64,000 bases of DNA. Source: Sclerotinia nivalis (taxonomy: Eukaryota > Ascomycota > Leotiomycetes > Helotiales > Sclerotiniaceae). The DNA lies in the NCBI GenBank assembly GCA_029531795.1, contig JAPEIS010000003.1:3038001-3102000 (forward strand). The letters run 5' to 3'. The notes under the pieces are model-generated. The model did no database searches. It was not told the origin of the DNA and worked only from the letters and a program-made list of their open reading frames with translations. Below are positions 10,926 to 24,552 of this stretch, piece after piece. The position numbers and the translations under genes are program-made. Every line of letters starts with the position of its first letter. Position 1 is the stretch's first letter.

Positions 10926-13900
10926 CTAATCAATCCCCTCGTAATCCTCAGCACCTACCACCTCCCCATCAATTCTCATTTCCTCGGGATTCTTTACCCT
11001 TTCCTCCCTAAGTGCCTCCCCTTCCCCGGCAGAGACATTCATCTCTACCTCCTCCACCTCTGGTTCCGGCATAACCCACCTACTAGCTTCCGTCCCCCAC
11101 GCCTCCTCTACCGCAAACTTTCTCCTAAACACTCTCAACCATCTCTCACCCCAGGCTCTAACCAAATCCTCATCGCCCAACATTCCATTTCCATCCGCAT
11201 CTATCAGTTGATCTTTGGACCCATTTGCCCATGAACTAAGAAGATCATCCATTTCTTGTCCTAATTCACGCATATTGACTCTTTCCATTTCAACCGTTTG
11301 GTTAATCAGGGCTTTTTGTTCTTCTAGGAGTCCTGGGACGCGGAGACTTAATTGAACTTGACGGATTCGGCCTGTGACTTTTCCTACTGTTGCACTGACC
11401 ATTTCGTAAACAAAAGCCTGGCTCAATTTCTTGCCCTCACTGCCAAGTGCCCATTGAACCACACTTTGTGGACTAAGAATGGTATAATTCAGCAATTTGT
11501 CAATAATATTAACTCCAATTCCAGGTTGATCTTTCCAGTATTCCATGACTGAAGTAATGATTTGTCGTCTGGCGACAGGGGAAGCTGGGCCAATGGCTAG
11601 AAGACGATCTTTACAACGTTCAATGCAGGAAAGTACGTGACTGAGTGATTTGGATCCGATGTAACAGATCGATGTTACGTATGCATCTGTGGATGGGACG
11701 AGAGGATCTGGAAGTGCTTGTTCAACGGCTAGAGCGTGAATTCTATCGACGATTGGTTGAATTTCATCTTCCGCGGCCTTTCTTCGAAGGAGAGCAAGAA
11801 TTTCTTGGCCTTCAGTACTGAATGGTGTGTCTATAACTGTTAGAAAAACTCATACGTATGGAAATGATAACACTTACCCGGGTCATTAAACTTAAAATCA
11901 GGAGTATCCTTTTCCTTTTCCTCCGTGATCAATTGCTGATACGGTGGTGGTAAAGTTCCCTTAATTCTCTGAGCAAAACTCAATCGAATTTCCTTATCCA
12001 AAGAACCAATAATGAAAGCTTTCTTTGGGTCTAAATCCGAAAGTTCTACATCATCAATCCATTCAGTCCACTTCCAAGTGAAACCAAAGTTACTCAAATG
12101 ATGAGAAAACCAATCCATAAATCTATTGGCCAACTCAAGATCCATGGAATCCACATTTCTATATAAGAAACGGATAGCACGACCAAGAGATGGTGCGATA
12201 GCAGCTGGAGCAATCTTGCAAGATTCCGTCAAGACAGCATGATAATAGACGAGTTTATGTTCTGGAACTGGAAGTTGAAACAATTGAGAAAATACTGCAT
12301 CAACTGCAACATCTTCAGGTTTCCATGTTGATCTATCACCCTCGACATCTCGAAGTCTATCGAATGGAGTTGCTCTCTTGACAAAAGTATCAGGAGCAAA
12401 ATAACAATCAATATCGATCAAGAATTTTGCAGTTGCATTTCTGTTGTAATCCAAGATATTGATGGTATCAACCAAAGCATCTCTTAACAAACATGAAGAA
12501 ATATCGCTGATGGGTGGAACAGTCTCCACATCTTGATTAGCATAAACCGAAAAGTAAAGCTCAGGAAACAAAGGTCTTGGGCCAGCGTTAACAATCTCAG
12601 GAAGAGTAATTGTTGGTAAAGCATGTTTTGAAGCTAAAGCCAAAGCTTCTTGTTGCTCCGGTTCAATCATCTTCCAAGGTCTAGGTAAACAGAAGAGTTC
12701 CCATCCATTTTGTGATTCAGTCTGTAATTGCTTTTGTAAAAGACTCAAAACACCAACTGGAGCAATAGAATCTTCCTTTGCATTTCCTGGATATGGATCA
12801 ACCAAAGCTTGTAGAACATGTGGTTCAGAAGCAATGATATCAGTGTTTTCGATCATAGCCGCAGCTTTCTCATGAGCATCTGTTGCTGAAGATGCCATGA
12901 TATATGGAATGGTAAGAAGGATGATCTTGACCAATTCAGGTCCAATAGTCTAGCAAAATGTTAGCCAATGATTTCCAAAACACAATATCTGTGGGCAGAA
13001 TCCTCACCTCTTCATTATTCTCCGTTTGCAAATCCAAGGCCTTGGTTAAGAAATCTTGCAAAACAGGGAATATACCATCACCCTCCAACAAACCTTGCAA
13101 ACTTCCCAAGAACTTCATAAACAATTTGACCTGTCTCCAATCGCCTTTCGTGATTGATTTATTCAAACCCTTCGCAGCTCGTTCCAACAACTCTTTAACC
13201 ATGTCCTCTTTCAAAGTATTCAAAACCATAACCACTGCAGCCACAAAAGGAATCTTAAATGGTTGTTCTACCACCAATTGTAACGATAAATCATAGAATG
13301 AATCGCGTAATTCGACATCGTCGTAGTTATCGCACACAATCTTGGCAATATCGGCTACTTCTGTTTCGACGCGTTTTAGAGGTGATTCTGCGATTGAGAG
13401 AAGTTGTTTGCGAACTTTGACGATGAGTGGTTCTTCGTAGCGACGTCGTTGAGGTCGTCGATCATAATCATCTTCATCTGTGGTTTGGGGAAGTTCTCGT
13501 TAGCTTTGTTTCTTTTGTTGTGGTCATTGAATCCTCCAGCTTAATCACAACGCCCTTTCCGCCCATTTAGCCATAGAATCACAATCCCATCCCGTTCCCA
13601 TTTTCATCCATCTCATCCGCATTCCCCTTCCCTTTCTTCCTTTCCATCCATACCCGTCCCCATCCGCAACCCGCTATCCCCAAGACCCCTTCGGAAACAC
13701 ATGCCAAACTCCCAAACAAAACAAAACAAAACAAAAAAAACCACTAACCTCTATACCTCTTCCTCCCACCACCTCTCCCACCACCACCACCCCCATTAAA
13801 CCTCCCTCTATAACCACCCCTCCCACCTCTCTCTTCTCTTCCACCTCCTTCCCTTCCACCTCCTTCCCTCTCACCTCCTTCCCTCCCACCTCCTTCCCTC

Positions 13901-14028
13901 CCACCCCTCTCTTCCCTATCACCTCTATCACCTCTCTCACCATTATAACCGCGATCTCCTCTACTACTCTGATTGCCCTGATCACCACGCTCCCCATGGT
14001 ATCCTCCACGATTTTCGTAATCTGCCAT
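10926..14028 (-). CDS. CBC1: Nuclear cap-binding protein subunit 1 (CBP80)
   Basis: Four exons, complement(10926..11830, 11878..12949, 13008..13477, 13749..14028), 908 aa. It is the large subunit of the nuclear cap-binding complex, which with CBP20 binds the m7G cap and supports splicing, export and decay. After an Arg/Gly-rich N-terminus (residues ~5-92) comes a basic stretch RKRYRDEDDYDRRPQRRRYEEP spanning the first intron junction, probably nuclear targeting. An MIF4G-type helical domain follows (VRKQLLSIAESPLKRVE...CDNYDDVELRDSFYDL). The central and C-terminal MIF4G-like regions are in exons 3 and 4 (TIGPELVKIILLTIPYIMAS; WKWTEWIDDVELSDLDPK; FVYEMVSATVGKVTGRIRQVQ). Introns are 271, 58 and 47 bp with good signals (GCTAAC before the first acceptor). 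Length is slightly above the human protein because of the RG extension. The shift of frame at each junction fits exactly. Confidence 0.93.
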
Positions 14029-15922
14029 TTTCGCTCTTCTGTTTTCTCTTTTCTTTTTCGCGCTTGGCCTTCGTATTCGCGATTCGCAAATCCAGATCGT
14101 AAATCGTAATTCGCAATTCACAAATTCGTAATCCGCAATCCGCAATTGACTTTTCCCTTCGCGCCGCGCCGTAAATCCTTCCTTCGCAGCTCTCAACTCT
14201 CAGCTCCCAGCTCTCAATCCGCAGCTGTCAGCTCTCAATTCGTACCTCCAATCAATCCGCAACAGCAGACAAATAACACCAATCACAATTGCAGCTGCAA
14301 TCAATTCCACCTGCAACTGTTCGCGAAAAAATCCGAGTCGTCGCAATTAAATTCTTGAAATTCCTGAAATTGAAGTTCACTTGCACATACGTACCAACAA
14401 TATCTGTCTAGCCAGGTAAATAAAAGTTAACCCGAGAAGTATAGGTGACTAAAAACTTGGTCCGAGCTTTCAATAAGTTGGTGCCTTGTTGCCTTGTTGC
14501 TGGGAGATAAGTTATAGGATAGATATCCATTCACATCATTCACATCATATAATTCGTTTTCTTATCCTTAATTCTTCACTCCCTACAAATCAAATCCAAA
14601 TCCAAATCCAAATCCAAATCCAAATCCAAATCCAAATCCAAATCCAAATCCAAATCCAAATCCAAATCCAAATCCAAATCCAAATCCAAATCCAAATCCA
14701 AATCCAAACCTCTCACCAAAACAAAAAAAGTACAGCATAGCACAGAACCAAGTACAAAATCAAGTACAAAGCAAGACAAGACAACACAAGACGAGACCAG
14801 ATAACAAGAGAGAAGCAATATCAATAATAATAGTAGTAGTAGTAATGATATCAATAATAATCCTAATAATAACATCAACATCAACCCAACCCCATCCACC
14901 CCCCATACCATCCAACCCATCCATTCATCAAATCAACCCTATTTCCATATCCCTCTCCATCATCACATCAAACCCCCATATTCATTTCCATCTCCATTAA
15001 CATAATACCAAGGAAGCCTACCTAATACCCCTGCCCCGTGCCATCCTATGTAATTTCCTCTCTTTCCTCTTCCCTCTCTTCCGAATCATCATATCCCAAT
15101 CCCAAAATATTAGCCCTTTTCCATACAATATCAATATGCATCCTCGATTGAAATTTATAACGACAAAAAATCATACGCCTGAATCTTGCTTGCTTGCTTT
15201 CTTTCTTGTTGCTGGAGTATTGGAATATCAAAGTCAAAGTAGCGAGTAAGTCGTCGAAAAAAAAAAAAAAGGAGGGGGAACAAAAGAAGAGAATAGTCGG
15301 AAAAGTTTGAATTAAAGAGGCCCAGCCACCCATCAGTCTCCTCATCACTAGAGGCACGCACACAACACAAACGTGGAACACTTTGAACTTTGAAAATAAA
15401 ACAAAAAAGAAGAGAGACAAGAGAGCAAAAAGGCCATAATTTTTTTCTCCTCATGCAAGAAAGTCTAGTAACGAGGTGCCGATAGAAGTATTCGTTGAAT
15501 TCCCCATAAACTGCCACCCACTCCACATTTCATACCCCTTTTCATGAACCAATATCCATCATATTCCACCTGCCCTTTTTCCCCAATGACCGCTGTTTCG
15601 AGTACCGAGGTAGTATTCCTTAGCTGAACTTAAAACTCGAGCTCAACGAAAATTCCACCTTATGGGTATTCCTATCAAACCAAATAACGCATACCATCAT
15701 CATAGACTAACTTCGTATTCCTGCCATGCATCGCCCGGACTTCCACAAATTTGATTTTGGCCTGCCAACATTGCAGACGAGATATGCAGAACCTGTAATA
15801 TGCTGAGGGGTGGTTATAGCCGGGTGTTTTATCGCTCGAAAAATCTCGACTCCGTTGCAGAGCTCATATGTCGAGTGACAGGAAAGCATTCATTCATCAG
15901 TCATTCTGCTTGAACCTCCTCC
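14029..15922. other. Intergenic region between CBC1 5' end and GSK3 3' end
   Basis: 1.9 kb with the CBC1 promoter. Around 14040-14240 are short near-repeats of the type 'cgtaatccgcaatccgc' and 'agctctcaactctcagctc'. A long hexamer array (14590..14708) and TAG/ATA-rich repeats near 14830 follow. An A13 run sits at 15258. No gene recognised; open frames here are repeat-driven. Confidence 0.55.
14590..14708. repeat. (CCAAAT)n hexamer microsatellite
   Basis: About 19-20 uninterrupted CCAAAT units. Since six is a multiple of three, the tract is open in several frames on both strands (reads as Ile-Gln or Leu-Asp dipeptides), producing spurious open frames. Confidence 0.95.
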
Positions 15923-17423
15923 TCAATCTAATCTTGCCATCATCGCATCCCTCGCCAATGGTTTGAAATTTGGACTATCAATATCGAGTTTGCTATCCCT
16001 TGCTACCAAACTTGGTCGAATATATTGCGGTACCAGCCGTTGATTGTGTTCCGGTGCAATGGATAATTCTGTTCATAGGTCAATACCGTAAACACTCCGC
16101 ACATACAACTCTTGACATACCATGAATGGAGAAATCGAACAACGTTGGCAAGTTCTTCGCTGAATTACCAGGGTGACGAGAATCTGGAAATGTCTTATCG
16201 GGTTCACGTAACTCATCAAAGAACGGGTGAACCATCGCTTCAATAGCTGAAAGCCTCTCAGTAGGAGTGTACTCGAGTAGCTTGGAGATTAGTTCGATGG
16301 CACTAGCATCGGCCTTACGGAAGACCTTGTTAAATGGGTGTGGCTTGATCTGTGGGAACTTGTGCTCCATATAGTTGGGGTTCATGGTACGAATTTGGTC
16401 TCGAGTTGGTGTACCTAGGACCTTGATGATTTCAACCAGTTGATCAATCCCAGATTCACCAGGGAAGAGAGGTTGGCCAAGCATCAATTCTGCCATCACG
16501 CAACCAGTTGACCAAACATCTATCAGCACTGTCAGCATCATCTATTCACATCCATCGTTCAAATACTCTTACCAATCTTGGTTGTGTAGTTAGTAGCACC
16601 GAAAATCAATTCTGGTGCTCGGTAGTAGCGTGAGCAAATGTATGAAACGTTTGGCTCATTCTCTACGAGTATCTTTGCACTACCAAAATCACACAACTTC
16701 AAAATTCCACTGCCAGGGTCAAGAAGTAAATTCTGTGGCTTGATATCACGATGACAGATTCCTTGTGAGTGGATGTAGGCGAGAGCGCGGAAGAGTTGAT
16801 AGATGTAGAGCTTAACTTCGATGATCGGCATTGTTGTCTTCATCTTGTTGAAATATCTCGATGCGCGGTAAACAGTCTCAGGGACGAATTCTTGCACCAG
16901 ATTAAGATATACCTCATCCTTCTACCGAAATGTCGTTAGAAATGCACGCTACTTTTATGTACGAAGGGAGAAAACTCACTCGTTCGCCGTTTGAATAATA
17001 GAAAGCCTTTAATTCGACGATGTTGGGATGACGAACGATGCGCATGATTTGCAATTCACGATTCTATATTTATATCAGTAACCCATCATCATGGACTCGA
17101 AATGATGTCGCGAACCTTGAACCTCTTGTCTTGCAAAACACGTTTGATGGCGGCATCTTCTCCGGAAGGTGACAACTTGGTCTGAAAGACAACACCAAAG
17201 GAACCATTTCCAACGATCTTGCATTGTGTATATTGCATATCTCGAGTTTCGCCAGTAACGCCATCTTGTACCTTTTCGCGGATTACCTCTGTAAAATTAA
17301 AACGTTAGAACAAAGTCGAAAAAGAATGTGGTGATGGGGTAAAGGGGCAAAACCATAGGTAGGAGTATGTTTCTTACCTCCCATTCTCAAGCTCGAGAAG
17401 GCAGCAGGCCGATTTTGTGACAT
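15923..17423 (-). CDS. GSK3: Glycogen synthase kinase 3 (GSK-3 family Ser/Thr kinase)
   Basis: Six exons, complement(15923..16068, 16121..16519, 16573..16921, 16980..17063, 17116..17288, 17378..17423), 398 aa, the usual length for fungal GSK-3. Kinase landmarks are all present: glycine loop GNGSFGVVF (residues ~42-50), ATP-binding Lys in AAIKRV (K64), HRDIKPQN (catalytic D160), DFG (D179) and the GSK-3 activation-loop signature [14 protein letters not shown] with the regulatory Tyr at ~195. CDVW-type subdomain IX follows as [12 protein letters not shown]. The C-terminal [26 protein letters not shown] is typical of GSK-3/shaggy. Introns are 51-89 bp; one donor is the unusual GTTCGC after residue 73. 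The enzyme phosphorylates primed substrates in nutrient, stress and developmental signalling. The 13 kb upstream is gene-free, so its promoter may be long. Confidence 0.94.
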
Positions 17424-20400
17424 CTTTGAAAGTCCAAAACACCGATTATTATCGTGAATGAGGTGGGCTGTAAACGAGGAGGGTTGTGAGGAGACTGGTT
17501 GATGACCTGGTAAAGTCCGTGTTGGGCAATTGAAGACCGAATGTGCGACCAAGGCAAATCAATCGGTAATTATCAAGAGAATCTTCTTCAATAAACGTGA
17601 CAGTCTTGTCCAGCCGAAGAATTATTCACGTCTTTTCTTTTTTTCTCTTTTTTTTTTCGAAAATGGTATATCGGGATTAATGACCCAAGTGAGAAATGCG
17701 GCTGCGGCTGATTGATGAGAATTAAGAGTTAGTGGTTGTGAGCCTTTAATGGTTTAATGGTTGAGAGGGGTTGGTGAAAGGCGGTGGGATGGGGTATGTG
17801 TGAGTGTTATTATATGTAGTAAGTATGTATGTAATATGTAATGTAATGTGTGTGCGTGTGCGTGTGCGTGTGAATGTGAATATGAATATGGATGAATGAA
17901 TGAATGAATGAACAAGCAAAAAGAAGAGTTGGTCAAGGCGTACCGTATTTATTCAGGATAGGTAATGTTTTATGATTTATGTTGAATTGTGTTATTGATC
18001 TCGCAGATGACTTCGAAATTCGAATGTTGAATTTATTCGAATGAATAACAAAATAAATATTGGATGATGGTCGTGGTTGTGGTTGTGGTTTGATTTTTGT
18101 TTTTGTTTTGTTGTTTTGTTGTTTTTGTTTTGTTTTCTTCTCTCAATCCAGACAGGTAAGGTGATCAGGTAAAATGGAGTGAGTGTTCCTGGAGTGGATA
18201 GTATGTAGATGTATTGATTTGTTGATTTGTCGATGGATGAAATGAGATGGATGATGTGTAGTGGTGGTTGTGTATGGTTGTATGGCCGACTATCTGTATG
18301 GATTCGGAGCCAAAGAATTTAGGAGAGAGGAGAATGAATGAAGTAAGTAGAGTTAAGTCAAGGTAAGGTAAGGTAAGGTAAGGTAACTAAAGTAGTGCAG
18401 GTGCGTAGTGGCGCAGAAAAGGTGTGTGGTAACTTGTAGAGTAGGTTGTAAGGTATTTATTGTGTGTAGTGTAAGTAGAAAAAAGGAAGAGGTGTGTAGG
18501 ATAGGTAGGTAGGTGGATGGATGGATTTCTTGATTGATCAAAAGACACCCGAGGAGAAAGAAGGTGTATTGAGTGAGTGGTGGGTGAGTGGTGGGTGAGT
18601 GAGTCGAGGGAGTTGAGTGAGATTAGTTTAGTTTAGTTTAGTCAGGCAACCAAATTGTAAAATAATAAGTTTCGAAATAACTTCGAATATTCAGGTTCAG
18701 GTTCAAGTTCAAGTTCAGGTTCAAAGTTTAGATTCGGTTTTCTGTTTCTGTTTCTGTTTCGGTTTCTGTTTCTGCTTGGTTCGTTCAAGAGGTAAAAGGT
18801 AAAAGATAAAAGGTAAAAGGTATTATTGGCATTGAGAGTTCCTTGGCTCCGAAATACTGACTATGCTCACGCGCTCGATTTTTTGGAGATGAAAAGTAGT
18901 TGGGGACTAATATTGTCGACTAGGGTCGTCAATCTGGTGAATGTTGATTCGTCAAAAATGATTTTGTCCCCGTTGGTGCTTTTGTGCTGGTCAGTGGTCA
19001 CTTGGTGCCAAAATGATTCCTTCAGGCGTAGTGTCCCAATTCCCAATCTCGTAATAAGTCGTTCCTCGTCCCTTAATAAGTGTTCGTGCGCCTTTGCCTT
19101 ATTTTTTTTTACCAATAACCGTACCGTACCGCAGTCAATTATACCATTGGTGTGTTGCTCCGTAATGAGTGAAGAATCTGAAGATGGGGAGAATGATTCT
19201 TGTTTGGGATGCGAACGACCCAAAGATGGAAATGTTGAACGTCGAATGGATGTTTTTTGGATTAAAAAAATATGTCAATAATATAACTTTGGAATGGAAA
19301 AGAGTTTGATCTAATCTGATCTTTAAAAATCCCAAGGGAAGGTGATGAGGTAAGGCTGGTAGATCGTGATTGGGAAGGAAGGAATTAGTAAAATAAGGCT
19401 AGAAAGTCGACAAGGCTGTTCCAATAATCAATGACACAACAAGATATTCGAGGTGCAAGTTACAGATTCAATCTTCCGTTTTGGGCATTTAAAAATCGAA
19501 CTGTGGTTATTTTTGGGTCTTTGGCCGATCTTATTGCTCGGGGCGTATCGTGATAGGTACCGTTTGGATATTACTTCAAATGGCTGGAAGTGGATTGGCT
19601 GGAAGAATTATTAAAGCTATTGTGAATTGCAAGTGGTGAATGGGTAAAGCAGACGAGAGATAGGAGCTTGGAAGAGTCGACTTTGTGATATTCTTCTTCA
19701 CAATCTAATAATGAGGTTCCAATGAAGGTCAGAAATGATTAGGTATAGGTAGACGTAGAATTAGGTGTTTGCTTGTAGTAGGTTGGTTATAGAAGGTAGT
19801 AAGATCGAGATGGTGAGGTAGAGGTGATGAAGGAGGTTTAGACTGAGGACAGGGAATTTCGAGGTCAATAATTGGATTGAATACCGAGTAGATGGAAGAC
19901 AATATGACCGACCCTTCTTGTCGATAATTGTATAGAATTGAAGTTTGAAAGTTTTGATATATCTCGGTTGAATGGGACGAGGAAGAGGAAAGGGGAAGCG
20001 CAAAGTTCCTTCTTTTCTCTCTTCTCAAATTTCCTTTAATTTTTCTGCTTCTACTTCCGTCCCTCTATCTTTTGGTAGGTACGAATTGAATATTGTGGAC
20101 GAAAGCTGTAGCTAGAATACAAAGGTTGTAGTCGTCCAGTGGGTATTTTTTGAAGGTGCAGGTGTTAAGGTTTGGATTATGGAGTAGGAGGGGTCTTGAC
20201 GAATGATCTTCTTTCTTTCTGAGATCAACAAGTGGATAGTGGGTGCTTTGCTTTAGGCCATGCAAAGGGTTGGCAGCAGCGAGGGATTATGAGGGGCCAC
20301 TGCCAGAATAAAAAGCGGGTAAGTATATGCTATCGCTTGGTTAGTTAGTGTCAGAATTAGCGTTGTTGAATTGACGTTGCGTTGCGAGTGGGAAGTTTCC

Positions 20401-23400
20401 TTTTTGTCCTTTTTTTTACTTCCTGCACTGTAGCCGGTCCATACAGGGGCAAAGGCAGGACCAGGGGGGATTATCTTTATAGGACTCGTGGAGCACTGGA
20501 GAGGGAGATGGGAAAGACAGGGATTAAAGGGGGAGGGAGAATGCTGGGTAAAGAATTGACGAGGTAACTTACAGGTACAGAAACCAAGGATAGCTAAAAG
20601 TATTAGATTTAGTAGACGAGTAAGTCGATTAGTTGAGTAGGGAGTTCGATGTAGACAAAGCTGTATTGCTAAATTATTAGGCTTGATGTTATATCTTCAA
20701 GAATAAACTCCGAAGCTCCAGAAGAAATCGGTACAATTGAGTGTGTTCTGTGGATGATGATAAATGTCAAGCTCAATGCGGAACAATAATGAGGGGTTTG
20801 AGATCCTGGGCATCAAGTAGTAGTTTTGCTTAGGAGTTTTTTCTCCAGTCTCTGAAAAGACCTTGGTTTGATGAATGATTGATGTTGTGAAGAGAATACA
20901 AGGGGCTCGAGGACTTTATTACTTGATATGCTTTTTACATGGAAATTATTGTATCAAATATTGATAGGAGATATTCATTCCAGCTCGTGGTATTTTTGTA
21001 AATAGTCGTACAAGTACACACACACACATTCAGTACATCCAAATCAAGTCTACCAACTACGGGAAGCTGTATGTTCTGTATGTTCGCAATAAGTCTTGTG
21101 AATCCATGAAATTGAATACACGGCTATCGAGAACAAAGAAAAAATGCTTCCTTTTTCCCTAATTTGGTCTCTTGGTATTTACTCACGAGCTTGGGTTATT
21201 AATACATTAAACATAATTGATGTCATGGTTTATCATTTGTGTTCGGGGGCAATGCTTGAGATTTGCCATCACCAAGGAGTCTTAGTGACAATGCGGGAAA
21301 CCTTTCTTTCAGGTACGTACTTGTTGATGTAGGTAGGGAGGTAGGTAGGTATGTCGCCATGTAGATATTTCTATCCACGGAACTGACGTAGGCACAACTT
21401 GGGATTCAGGAGTTAATTTAATTGGTCAAGTTCTTGCCAGTTGAATTAGATGCTGTTCAAATTTCGAGCTATATTGATTCTCTCAATGGGCATGAATAAA
21501 CGTCCTTTAAGACCTCGTTAGGGAAGGTAAAGGTGGCACAAAATCAACCTATATTCCTCGGACCCGGTACTTAGTATATTTCAGTACCTCTTAATCAATC
21601 TGACCGAGTACATATCTCTTTGTCTACTTTGAAAAGAAAAAAAAATGTGTTAAATAGAACAAAGTCACAAACACATGATAATTCAATATTTTGGGGGGTT
21701 TTGATCTGTTCAACTTCCATACAGGTAAAAGCGTCAAAAAGGTACAAAAGTCCAAGAATGGATTGGTGTAAAAAAGGATCATGGGATCAATTCTGATACC
21801 CCCAGCACGCGCCACTTTAAAGTCTGAGCATCTTTTAGTAAAATTCCCATCCACAATTCACTGAAAGAAGAGTTGGTTACAGGTAATAAAAATAATAAAT
21901 GCAATAACATGTGTGTGGTAGCGTACCTACGTAGGTATTCATGCCAAGCCTTGCATCTTCATAATAGAAAAAATAGCATTAAAAGGACTCGTGACATACC
22001 CAAAACAGTCCTAATTGCATAAGCGTATCGCAATACTCGATGTGTACGGAGTTAAAAAGATCGCCCTAGATGTCGTCTCTTTCAATTGGTTCATGGTGAA
22101 ACTCTTGTAAAAAGGAGCTGAAGCTGATTACCTCTTTGAGCGCATTGTGCATTGAGATATCATGGGAGCACATATATAAAGAAAGACAGCAAGTCCCATC
22201 CAGTGGGTAGAGAGATGAGGTACAGCATAATGATGTAGCAGAACATGAGAATCATATATCGCTCTCTCCGTCCTTCGCCGTGTGAGCGTAAAAGGAATAG
22301 AATATGTGAGACTCGTCATAAACTCGTTCTCCTGGGAACTCAAAGGGGTTTCGTTAAGGACATTAAGGATGTTCAGATCATACCAATAACCCGTAAGTAA
22401 CTATCCATGATGATTTGATTCAAGTATCCAAAAGGAGCCTCATGGCCACGATACTATATGGGAATGTCGATTCCCATAATCCCATTTCATTGGAATGATA
22501 TCTCAGAGTATCTTGTGTCTCTCCGCGGCCGGCAACCTGCCGTATTGATATATTAACGGTAAGAGTTACACCCGTACAGACAATACACTGCCTCATCTGA
22601 ATGTTGTAGTCAATATGGGTACCCGGTTCTTGGCGCAAAATGACGGGGACTTTGCATCCTTTTCGAGTCCATCAATCTTCTGGTGAGACGAAATAGCAAC
22701 ATCTCTTTACCTCGTGAGCTCCCTTTTCCGGGAAACAAGTCAAGGACATCCCCTGATAAAAAAGAAGGCTCGAATTTTGTGATATGAAGGACAGATCAAT
22801 TTATTTTATCTCGTCGTCGCCTACTATATCTGATGCGATGTAATTCAACTAAAAATGGTTACTTCTGTTATACCATCAAAATCTCCTTCACCAGTCGGGT
22901 TGAATGGCCTGGGATGCATATTGGTCATTCTTGGAGGACAATGCACGGACCAAGTTACAGAGATTCCGGTTAGGATTGGCTTCAAATCTCTACATTTGAA
23001 AGTTGTACCAGTTGACAGTACTCGGTACCTCTGGGTACGGAAAATAAAGAATGAAGCTGCATGTAATCCAAAGATAGTCAGGTAGGACTGATATCATATA
23101 CCATGAATCATGAATTGATTGTGTTTATCTCAATCAAGTCACCAAGTACTGTCAACCCGGTCTCTGGCTTAGCCAAGATATCAAAGAAGCCTTTCGACTT
23201 TTCGAGGCGTAAATGGTTGCTGGGCTTGTCTCATCATTAGTGTTTGTACCTCGAAATCTCTTCTTTTTTCCTTCTCGTAGAAGAGGGATTGGCTTGTTGG
23301 TGGCTTCTCGTTTTTCTTTCAATGGCTTCATCAAAATTAGCAAAGACATGCATTAGCTTATAACAGCTCCAACTTTGAGTATCCTTCAAAGTAACCATTG

Positions 23401-24043
23401 CTAACCACCAAACATCAAACCACCAGCCACCGGGCCAATATACTTATAAACATATGGTTACTTCTATACACACAAACTGGGCACACCCTTATCCCGACGT
23501 TTTGTCAAGACTCGTGTCGCTCATGGCATCAATATGGAAAATCCAAACATTCAATTCTTCCCGAGACCCAATGAAAAGTAGATACCGCCAATATGGTAAT
23601 GTCTAAATCCAGGGTTTCCCGTTGAACCTAGTCTATTTCTTGCGTTTCTTCCCGAACCGAGAGGAGTTAGATAGGTGAAGCCAACAAACCACCAACACAA
23701 CCCCGATGTGGGACCCGTTTTATACTTTTATCGGTCACGGGTCGAGGAAAAATCTCCAAAGGAGTATAATCACCGGGACGAAAGGATTCTTGATGCGAGA
23801 GGAATTAAAGTAATGGACACAATACAGCGCATTTGTAATATCAAGTTACTTGACCAATACATGGAAGGTTCCCAGCCACCCACGCCATACATCTGATTTT
23901 ACTGGGAATTCGAAAAAGATTGAATTGAATATCATGTCAAAAAGCGGTGGCAATGAAAATATCGATAGCTAGATCACCATGGGTTACTCAAAGTCAGGAA
24001 CATGTCAATTGTGAGGTTTGAAGGTTCATCAGATGTTCAACCA

Positions 24044-24089
24044 ACACACACACACACACACACACATACACACACACATATACACACAC
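24044..24089. repeat. (CA)n microsatellite
   Basis: Alternating CA with a few ATA interruptions. Confidence 0.9.
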
Positions 24090-24512
24090 CACACACATAT
24101 ATATATCAACATCAATACCGCTTCCCCTTTCTCTCCCATCAAAGGTTCTCGTCGTTTGCTTTGTTTCCTCGTTTTCCTCATTTACTCCGTAGTCCATTCA
24201 ATCACCCCCTGTCCCCCACTATTAGCTACTAATAATCATGTTTGAAAAGTATTAGCGTATTTAAACGTTGGCCTCGTGACCTTATTTTCCGAGGTTCCCC
24301 TCTTAATTGCCCTGGTCTTGGTCTTCAAAGCTTCAAAGACTCCATAAATCCCATTTTAGACTTGACATCACTCCACACAATTCAACATTTCCTACCGAGA
24401 CCTGGTGGACCCTGGCCCATCATGGTGGTGGCATTGTTAGAAGTAGTCAAAAGCCACCACAATCATTCGACAATATAAAAACTTACGAGAAAGTCATAAA
24501 TCTTGAAGCTGT

Positions 24513-24552
24513 CGTGATCGTGATCGTGATCATGATCATGACCATGATCATT
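24513..24552. repeat. (GATCGT/GATCAT)n repeat
   Basis: Hexamer run gatcgt grading into gatcat/gaccat; the gatcat part is partly self-complementary. Confidence 0.8.

Noticed and set aside
10339..10929. 196-codon + strand open frame
   Set aside because: It runs through CA, TTA, CTCAT, TC and TTTTCC repeats and overlaps the LINE end; no protein character.
13674..14009. Gly/Val/Glu-rich minus-strand frame
   Set aside because: A frame-shifted shadow of the repeat-rich first exon of CBC1.
14486..14920. Overlapping open frames on both strands near 14.6 kb
   Set aside because: Both are made by the CCAAAT hexamer array.
18826..19281. 151-codon + strand open frame and its antisense partner
   Set aside because: No recognisable family; both strands open over the same stretch, typical of chance.
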